From the NCBI GenBank assembly GCA_007570785.1, contig ML660211.1, positions 5,329,638 to 5,393,637 on the forward strand: 64,000 bases of DNA, read 5' to 3'. Shown here one piece after another: positions 56,008-64,000 of the stretch. A model generated the notes under the pieces. It was not told where the DNA came from. It ran no database searches and was given only the letters and a program-made list of their open reading frames with translations. Position 1 is the first letter of the stretch, and every line of letters begins with the position of its first letter. The stretch is from Antilocapra americana (taxonomy: Eukaryota; Chordata; Mammalia; Artiodactyla; Antilocapridae). A program made the translations under genes and the position numbers.

Positions 56008-56657
56008 CTCTTGAGGAAAGTGAAAGAGGAGAGTGAAAAAGTTGGCTTAAGTTTCAACATTAAGAAAACTAAGATCATGTCATCTGGTCCCATCATTTCA
56101 TGGAAAATAGATGGGAAAATAGTGGAAACAGTGTCAGATTTTATTTATTTATTTATTTATTTTGGCTCCAAAATCGCTGTAGATAGTGATTGCAGTGGCC
56201 AACCTGGATAGCATATTGAAAAGCAGAGATGTTACTTTGCCAACAAAGGTCCATCTAGTCAAGGCTATGGTTTTTCCAGTAGTTATGTATGGATGTGAGA
56301 GTCGGACAGTGAAAAAGGCTGAGCACTGAAGAATTGATGCTTTTGAACTTTGATATTGGAGAAGACTCTTGAAAGTCCCTTGGACTGCAAGGAGATCCAA
56401 CCAGTCTATCCTAAAGGAGATCAGTCCTGGATGCAAACAGCTGACTCATTTGAAAAGACCCTGATGCTGGGAAGGATTGAGGGCAGGAGGAGAAGGGGAC
56501 AACAGAAGATGAGATGGCTGGATGGCATCAATGACTCGATGAACATGGGTTTGGGTAGACTCCAGGAGCTGGTGATGGACAGGGAGGCTTGGAGTACTAC
56601 AGTTCATGGAGTCACAAAGAGTCGGACATGACTGAGCAACTGAACTGAACTGAACTG
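56008..56657 (+). mobile_element. BovB 3' end with 9-bp target duplication
   Basis: Flanked by an exact ATGCGGCTG at 55999-56007 and 56658-56666. Two internal deletions relative to sibling copies are visible (near 56192 and 56430), plus a (TTTA)n expansion at 56141-56160. The 93- and 95-codon frames are BovB-derived. Confidence 0.93.
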
Positions 56658-56669
56658 ATGCGGCTGGTG

Positions 56670-57300
56670 GCTACCATAATGGACCACACAGAGTTCTGTT
56701 TCATTGATCTATTTTTCTGAATTTCACGCCAATTTCATAATTACCATATAGTTGAGGAAGTCTCCAAGATAATCCTCAGGTGCATAAATAATAGTCTCAC
56801 AGAAGTCAGTAGAGTTGTTATACTCATGGTTCCAGTTCATTACAGTGAAAGGATACAGATTATGACAAGCAATAGGAAAAGGCATATTGGACAAAGTCCA
56901 GGATAGAATAGACTCAAGACTATCTGTTGCCATCTCCCACAGAAGTGGTGGAAACCGCCTGCATTTCTCCCAGAAATAATGTTCGACAATTCCTGTAGAG
57001 TATTGCCAACCAGGAGTGATTATACAAGTCCTGGTGTCAATAGATGTACCAGAGATTGTACAGGTAGACATGACTGACCACCCCCATAGGTGATGCTAAT
57101 CTTGTACCCCTCCAGAGGTGGAGCTGACACCAAGTGGCTCTAAATCCTCACTATAAATCATGTTGTTGGCATCAATTAAGTGGCAAGGCCCAAGATGTCC
57201 AGGTTAACAAGAAAATTTATTAGGTAGGCTTAGTGGTTACCCCCTAAGACATGAGGACAAAAGGCCAAACCTTACTTTGGACAACGCTTATCCTTTACTG
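56670..57300 (-). other. Unassigned, probable old repeat with 115-codon frame
   Basis: The minus frame at 56724-57071 is Trp-, Cys- and Asn-rich and has no domain I recognise. The text (minus strand 'tgtatcctttcactgtaatg' and 'ctgtgggagatggcaacaga') has the style of a dispersed old mammalian repeat, so a host gene is unlikely. Family not resolved. Confidence 0.4.
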
Positions 57301-57302
57301 TG

Positions 57303-57514
57303 GTGCCTCCCTGGTGGCTCAGTCGGTAAGGAGTCCTCCTGCAGGGTAGGAGGTGCGGGTTTTATCTCTGCATCGGGAAGATTCCTTAGAGGTGGGCATG
57401 GCAAGCCACTCCAGTATTCTTGCCTGGAGAATCCCATGGACTAAGGAGCTGGGCAGGCTAAAGTTCATAGGGTCACATAGTGTTGAACACCAACTGAAGT
57501 GACTGAGCATGTAT
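57303..57514 (+). mobile_element. Bov-tA SINE
   Basis: Head 'gtgcctccctggtggctcag', body 'ccactccagtattcttgcct', tail 'gaagtgactgagcatg'. Confidence 0.93.
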
Positions 57515-58125
57515 ACTCATATCCTTTATTACACACATGTCTTGAAATTCAATAACTTATGTCCAGCTTTGCTCTTCTTTCATCCTGATTCCCTTTGACA
57601 CTTTTGGACCTTTCAATTTTCACATAAATTCTAGAGTCCATTTGGAAATTTCCCAAACAAATTTTCTTGGATTTTTTAGCAAATGTAGAAATAAAATTAG
57701 AGATTGGATAAGAAAAGGTGCAAATTTTTCAAAAATATTCCTTCTGCCTTTACATTTAGCTCTAATTTAAGGAAGAAGAAAAATACTATAGTGTTTGGAG
57801 AACAGTTTATGATGGAGTTGGTGTTTTAATCCAGTTCTACATCATGGCAAGTTTAAAATTGCAGAGACATAGAGCAAGCACTGTGGTCATGAGTATGACA
57901 AAAAAATTACCCTGAAAAATTGTTAGACATAAAATTCATCTCAAGTGCTACAACTTGCATTTATAATGCTAAAATATGTAAGCAATTTGAATAGTCATAC
58001 AACATGGTAAAGTCCTCCACATACCACCGACTATTTGAAAAACCTGAATAATACATTTAGTGAATCAAATCACAGAACTCAATCACACGTAACACCACTA
58101 GCTATTTAGAGGAAGTAAAAGAACA
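57515..58125. other. No gene recognised
   Basis: AT-rich unique text. Confidence 0.5.
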
Positions 58126-58127
58126 AA

Positions 58128-58321
58128 GGGGGACTCCCCTGGTGGTCCAGAGGTTAAGATTTCACCTTTCAATGCAGATGATGCAGGTTTGATCCCTAAC
58201 TGGAGAGCTAAGATCCCACATACCCCGTGGCCAAAAAACCAAAACAGAAACAGTATTATAACAAACTCAATAAAGACTCTAAAAATTGTCCACTTCAAAA
58301 CAAATCTTTAAAAAAAAAAAA
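58128..58321 (+). mobile_element. CHR-2-type tRNA SINE
   Basis: Head 'gggggactcccctggtggtc', middle 'caaaaaaccaaaacagaaac', end 'taaagactctaaaaattgtc' and A12. Confidence 0.9.
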
Positions 58322-58469
58322 GGATACTAAATTTCCTTTAAAGAAAGAGAAAAGAAAAGTCATATCCAAAATATGAACTAAATTTCATTCAATTATTTGT
58401 GCAGGTAGTGTAATAATTTTGAAGATATTTGTAACTTTCATGTAGTAACTCTTTCCAATTTTCAACAAC

Positions 58470-58585
58470 TTGTACTGTACTTATTAAGTGGCAGGCACTA
58501 TACTAAGCACTTGATCCACTTTAATTTCACTAGCATTGATAATAACCCAGTGAGGGTTAAAGAAATCAATATTTCCTATATATAA
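58470..58585 (-). mobile_element. MIR SINE
   Basis: 'taagtggcaggcactatact', 'aagcacttgatccactttaa' and 'ataacccagtgagggtta' are antisense MIR. Confidence 0.7.
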
Positions 58586-58589
58586 AACA

Positions 58590-59655
58590 CAGCTAGAGTA
58601 GGTATCTCTTCTGTGTATTTATTTAGAATATTGTGAGCCTATTTCTCTAGTTAATTGGATATACATTCAGTGATCACTGGTACATTCATAAATTATTAGA
58701 AGGGCAAGAGCACTTGGTTTCTTTCTCAAGAGGTAGTTCAGGAAATTTGGAGACCTATAAACCTCCAGAAAGTTAAATTATCCTACATACTACCCATAGG
58801 CACTATTAGAACACAAATTTTCAACCTTCCTGAAGAATACACAATTCACTAAATCTGTAGGCAGAATTGTTATATTACATAGTCTACTATGTGATTTGCA
58901 AGAATTACTGTTACAGCAACCAAGAAAGCACTTGAAAGGTATCTGAAATTATTTTTCACACAGGGCTATATATTTCTCTATCTAACTATGACAGCATGCC
59001 ATTCATATAAACATATTTATGCCTGTGTCAGTTCATATCAAGCACATTGGGACAGTGAAAAAATGTAATCTAGATGAAAGAGAATTTCATCTGATTCTCA
59101 AGAGTCCCCACTCCCCTGTAATGCATTAGAAATTATGATCAGAATGATATAACTTGCACATCATCACATCTCAGGAGACATTCATTATTGTAAGAGAAGT
59201 GTCTGAAGCTTATTTTATTCTAACACTATCCTTGTAAAACACCTAAATAAAAGGCTGGTTAGTGTAAATATAGTTTGGGGCTTGCTAATTATGATTTCTG
59301 GAAAAATAATACTGATAGAACAGAGATAAGCTTGACACATGTTTCTGTGTTAAAGATGAATGTTGACATAGGTATTCAAAAGGGACATTATTATTTTTCA
59401 GAAGTAGTGTAACTTTGTTCTATCATCAACATTTAGCTTTTTCATGTCTGGCTCATTGCATCACCTTCACTTCTTGTTTTGCAACCTCCTTAGATCTTCC
59501 TCAGTGTAATCTGAAACCAACCCTGCTATTGAGAGGGATATGGGATGGGGAGGGGGTGCTCTGAAGGGAAGGGAGATATCAGATAAAGAGTCACGCAGCT
59601 TTGAATTGATAGGCAGCAGTTTTTAATAAGCAGGGGAACTTACCAGGCTCCTCTC
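58590..59655. other. No gene recognised
   Basis: Unique text; a G-rich patch at 59538-59578. No exon supported. Confidence 0.45.
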
Positions 59656-59659
59656 AGGT

Positions 59660-59847
59660 CAGAGGTCCCCAATATTTTTGGCACTGGAGACCAGCTTCAC
59701 GAAAGGCAGTTTTTCCACAGACAGGAGAGGGCATAGTTTCAGGATGATTCAAGTCCACTACATTTATTATGCACCTTGTTTCTATGATTATTACATCAGT
59801 TCCAACTCAGATCATCAGGTATTACGTCCCTCAGGTTAGGGACTCTG
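59660..59847. mobile_element. hAT-type nonautonomous DNA transposon
   Basis: Terminal inverted repeats CAGAGGTCCCCAATA (59660-59674) and AGGTTAGGGACTCTG (59833-59847). The 8-bp flanks TCTCAGGT and TCTTAGAT agree at 6 of 8 positions, fitting an old hAT target duplication. Confidence 0.8.
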
Positions 59848-60086
59848 TCTTAGATGACCTCAAGATGAGTAGATTTCTCTTCCTGTCCACAACATCTTAA
59901 AAGTTTATATAGAGAACTTAACTTGGCTCAGTCAGGTAATCAGTCCAGGTGGCTTCAATACCACACTGCTGTGTCAAGGATGTATCCTTGAACAACTCCT
60001 GGAAATGGGAAGGACAGCAGAATTGGAACTAGAAGGAAAGAGGAGTGGTGGAATCTTCAATTCATAAGGTCCAACACTTGGGTAGA

Positions 60087-61180
60087 TGCCGGGGTCAAGC
60101 CCCAGCGGGTCCAGGGGTCTTGAGGGATGAGTGGCATCGGCGAAGTACTGAGCTGAGTCAATATGGTGATGGAGCAGTCTCTCTCATTTATTGTTGTTGG
60201 TTTACAGTTTTATAGCCAAAAGACATCCCCATTACATCATTACATCACCTATCATTCTATACAATTTTTTGTTTTCTATCTTCCATAGCAACCTTATCAT
60301 TGAGCTCATTCCCCAGTCTATCATGAAACATTCCCTTTGCAGAAGTCAGATTTCTGCGTAATTAGATTTAACAATAGTATGTTTACCATTTGAATGTCTT
60401 TAGCATACTTCATTCAATCATGATAAGTACATCAATCTAAGTAGAAAGGTTACATTTCTCTTACCAGGTGCAACTATGTAGAAGCTAGAGGGAAGGGCTT
60501 AAGCTTGAAATTTTTTTATTCTATTAACCTACTCCAGTAGGTTCTTATAAGGAAAGAGGAAAGACGACAAAGAGACAGTTTAGCAGCACTGCTTTAACAA
60601 TAAAACCCTATTAACATTATAACTACTATAATGAATTCCTATGTCTACAATATCCTAAAGCAATCAATGTCTCCAACTATGCTGGCCACAGTTATGAGCA
60701 TTCCTAAGTCCCATTCCACCCTGGTTTCTTCAAGGAAGGGAGCCTGCTCCGTGGAATGGTTGGGGGAGTGGGAGGTGGAAAGGTGATCCAAGTATGAGCC
60801 CTTCTGGTGGTGGCCTTGCCATGACCCCCAGAGAACTCTTGGTAAACTGGTAAACTCCCCAGTAATGAGTAGAAGGTGTAATAATCTATTTAAATGTCCC
60901 TTTTATTCCTCCTAAGTCCCCAGGGAAGGGAATTCACCTTCCTGCATCCTCTGGTCGATAAAGTCTAGGGGAATTATCTCAGGACGAATTCTTTTTAACT
61001 GGGACTGACCTACTGAGATGAGCTAATGTTCCGAGCATGGACAGAACTCCCAAGAAAAATACCAGGAGGGTCCTTGCCCAGTATGCCCTGACAAAGACAG
61101 TCCACTTTGCAGTTTCCTTCTTAGTCTCATGAGCTTGTCATCCAAGCAAGGGGGCATCCTGACGGCTCCCGGCGGGCAGA
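60087..61180 (-). repeat. Ruminant ERV LTR (BTLTR1-like)
   Basis: On the minus strand TATAAAA (60214 to 60208) is followed by AATAAA (60192 to 60187). The U5-like end is 'ctggggcttgaccccggca' at 60105-60087. The left boundary is clear; the right one (near 61180, 'cggctcccggcgggca') is uncertain and part of 60.6-61.2 kb could be leader or a second piece. No target duplication was found and no retroviral protein text is attached. Confidence 0.6.
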
Positions 61181-61189
61181 CTGGTAATT

Positions 61190-62575
61190 ATATCTTTTTG
61201 ATGGTTTCCTCTAACACTTCTTTAAGACAAACCACATTCTTTCTTTTATAGAGCTTTTTTTGTTCTTTTCCAGGGAATGCTTGTAGATATTACCTATCTT
61301 AATCTTTATACCTTAGTATACATTTTCATTCTGTATAGGTAGAGTGGGGAATAATTTTGAAAAGGAGTCTCAATGACGTTATGTGTTCTCTGTCTAGGAG
61401 AGGAATATATTATTTAATTAAGCAAAAAAAAAAATAGTCTAAAGCCAGCAAAATAGTTTGTTGCTTTACATACATTACATGGATATGGTATGATTTTAAA
61501 TAGTTTAATTTACCTTTCTAATAAAGTCAAGGCATTGCCCATTATAAAGTATTTTAACACAGTCATTCTTCTTTCCTTTATACAATTAACATAAATTGAA
61601 CTTCATCATAAAGTAGCCTCAGTATATGATTACATGTAATTTCAGAATTTCTGCCTATATTTTGACATTTGTACAATGAGTGCTTTTCACATAATGTATA
61701 TTTTTGTTCCATCCCATTTAGGTCATGTATTTTTGAAGCCTGATTCCGTCACATCTTCCTATTCCTCATCTGCTTTTGGATACAGCAGATGGAAATCCAA
61801 TGCATTTTTATCTTAAAGCCTCACTTCTATCTCAGAACATGAGAAACATTTCAGGATAACCATATTGAACTTGGAAAAGAATGGTGTTTGAAGATCAGAT
61901 TCAGAAAGAATAAAGAATGAAGTTGAATATGATGAGGGAACTATAAAATTACTTTGCAATACTATTTTTGCATGGTTGACTTCATATGTTCAAAGAAACA
62001 ATTGTTTCACTAATTTCTCACATGCTCTTGTTGCTAGTCAGATATTTGTGATTTTACTAATGTCATCAACCTTTTGTGACCTTTAAAATATATAATAATT
62101 GAATTGCCTGTTAAAGAGAAACTTAGGGAACATTCTAGAATAAATCTTTCACATTTCAGGTCAGAGTAACTAGTTTTTCACACAATTATAGGTAATATTA
62201 TCTACCTGTCAGTGCTCACCTCTCCATCTTAGTTTCTATTTTTGTCTCTAATCCAATACATTTTTTTTCCCATTCCATTAAAAAGTTGCTAATTCATTCC
62301 TTAATGATAGTCTTCTCTCCTATTGGTATATTTGTTTCATCTCATCTGGTGAGCAATAACTCATAGCATCTCAATTAACCCCTTCCAATTTAATGACTGA
62401 TTGATTTAATAGCTTTTATGTGGATTACAACATTATTTCAAAAATACTGTTATATTTAAAACAGAACACTCATTTCAAAGTAAACTGGTACTATATATTA
62501 CTTATTGAGAACACAGTACAGAACACTACAAAATAGTTAAAATTTTTGCATACAGTCAATATCCAGAAATAACTT
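61190..62575. other. No gene recognised
   Basis: AT-rich unique text without SINEs; no frame with a domain. Confidence 0.5.
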
Positions 62576-62579
62576 CTTT

Positions 62580-63103
62580 TGATTCAGTTTAGTTCAGTCA
62601 CACAGTCATGTCCGACTCTTTGCTACCCAAAGGACTGCCCAGGCTTCCCTGTCCATCACGAAACTCCTGGAGTTTGCTCAACTCCATTGAGCAAATGCCA
62701 TTTGCTTAATGAGTCGCTGATGCCATTCAACCTGCTTATTCTCTGTCATTCCCTTTTTCTCCTGCCTCAGTCTTCCTCAGCACCAGGATCTTTTCCAAAG
62801 AGTCAGTTCTTTGCATCAAGTGGCCAAAGAATTGTAGCTTCATCTTCAGCATCAGACCTTCCAATGAATATTCAGGACTGATTTCCTTTAGGATTGACTG
62901 GTTGGATCTCCTTGCAGCCCAAAGGACTCTCAAGAATGTTATGCAACACCACAGTGCAAAAGCATTGGTTCTTCGAATCTCAGCTTTCTATAGAGTCCAA
63001 CTCTCACATCCATACATGACTATTGGAAAAAACAAGGCATTGACTAGATGGGTCTTTGTCAGCAAAGGAATGTCTCTGCTATTTAATATGCTGTCTAGAT
63101 AAC
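62580..63103 (-). mobile_element. BovB 3' end, antisense (left arm)
   Basis: From the 'tagttcagtcacacagtcat' end to 'tttaatatgctgtctag', about 520 bp. It is followed directly by a plus-strand BovB. The 100-codon plus frame is antisense BovB. Confidence 0.93.
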
Positions 63104-63887
63104 CTCAGATATGCAGATAACACCACCCTTATGGCAGAAAGCAAAAAACTAAAGAGCCACTTGATGAAAGTGAAAGAGGAGAGTGAAAAAATTGGCTTAG
63201 AACTCAAAATTCAGAAAATTAAGATCATGACATCTGGTCCTATCACTTCATGGAAAATAGATGGGGAAACCATGGAAACAGTGACAGACTTTATTGGGGG
63301 TGGGGCTCCAAAATCACTGCAAATGGTAACTGCAGTCATGAAATTAAAAGACGCTTGCTTCTTGGAAGAAAAGTTATGACCAACATAGACAGCATATTAA
63401 AGAGCAGAGATATTACTTGGGGCCAACAAGATCTGTCTAGTTAAAGCTATGGTTTTTTCCATAATCATGTATGGACATGAGAGTTGGACTATAAAAAAGC
63501 TGAGCAACAAAGAATTGATGCTTCTGAACTGTGATGTTAGAGAAGACTCTTGAGAGTCCCTTGCACAGCAAGGAGATTTGACCAGTCCATCCTAAAGGAG
63601 ATCAGTCCTGGATATTCACTGGAAGGACTGATGCTGAAGCTGAAACTCCAATACTTTGGATACCTCATGCAAAGAGTTGATTCACTAGAAAAGACCCTGA
63701 TGCTGGGAAGGATTCAGGGCAGGACAAAAAGGGGACAACAGAGGATGAGATGGCTAGATGGCATCACCTACTCGATGGACATGGGTTTGGGTAGACTCCA
63801 GGAATTGGGAATGGACAGTGAGGCCTGGTGTGCTGCAATTCATGGGGTCGCAAAGAGTCAGACACAACTGAGCGACTGAACTGATGG
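63104..63887 (+). mobile_element. BovB 3' end, sense (right arm and spacer)
   Basis: Starts in the RT region: the catalytic box reads Y-A-D-N (63112-63123), so the second Asp is lost. It runs to the 'gagcgactgaactga' tail. The 107- and 109-codon frames are pieces of the BovB ORF2 end, broken by a frameshift in a 'gggggtgggg' run at 63297-63306. Confidence 0.93.
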
Positions 63888-64000
63888 GACCGGATGCCAT
63901 GATCTTTGTTTTCTGAATGTTGAGCTTAAACTTTTTCACTCTCCTCTTTCACTTTGATCAAGAGGCTCTTTAGTTCTTCATTTTCTGCCATAACGGATGT
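63888..64000 (-). mobile_element. BovB, antisense, continuing past the window
   Basis: 'ccggatgccatgatctttgt' to 'cattttctgccataacgg' lies further into the element than the left arm at 62580-63103, so both are probably one antisense copy interrupted by the sense copy. About 190 bp that should lie between them are missing. Confidence 0.88.

Overview
The window looks like intergenic or intronic DNA from a ruminant, most likely a bovid. Three repeat groups show this: BovB (an RTE-type LINE), the tRNA-headed SINE Bov-tA with its dimeric relative BOV-A2, and the bovine-type L1 3' UTR. These can be read directly, but cattle, buffalo, sheep and goat cannot be told apart here. The sequence is AT-rich, and no open reading frame looks like a host protein-coding exon. 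Nearly all frames over 60 codons fall in SINEs, LINEs or endogenous retrovirus (ERV) remnants.

Layout. 0-2 kb: old antisense L1. 2-10 kb: several SINEs in otherwise plain AT-rich DNA, ending with a truncated bovine-type L1. 10-13 kb: repeat-poor stretch after a MER5A-like hAT element. 13-17.7 kb: a 5'-inverted L1, BovB 3' ends, SINEs and a decayed initiator-tRNA-Met pseudogene. 17.7-20 kb: a BovB 3' end split by a small class II (ERVK-like) provirus remnant with a 6-bp target duplication and an abnormal left end. 21.7-24.3 kb: unique DNA. 24.4-26.2 kb: the longest BovB copy, antisense, still carrying the YADD box. 27.6-31 kb: an ERVL-type pol remnant on the minus strand in which the integrase region appears twice. 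32.1-33.2 kb: BovB 5' half with the endonuclease N-terminus. 34.1-34.5 kb: a small ERVL-like RT fragment on the plus strand. 35-41.9 kb: SINEs, an L1 3' UTR, MIR and unique DNA. 41.9-49.15 kb: a class I (ERV1) provirus on the minus strand, bounded by related LTRs and a 4-bp duplication; it is heavily deleted and contains a second, unrelated LTR. 49.2-59.6 kb: SINEs, L1 and two BovB 3' ends, one split by an L1. 59.7-61.2 kb: a hAT element and another ERV LTR. 62.6-64 kb: BovB copies in opposite orientation forming a large inverted repeat.

Nothing here works together as a gene system. What can be recovered is the insertion history: ERVK into BovB, L1 into BovB, BovB into BovB, BOV-A2 into the ERV1 provirus, and SINEs into ERVL. 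I did not find a new biological system. The items most worth checking are the ERVK remnant with two U3-type ends, the ERV1 provirus with an internal foreign LTR and unassigned frames, the duplicated ERVL integrase, and the BovB inverted pair.
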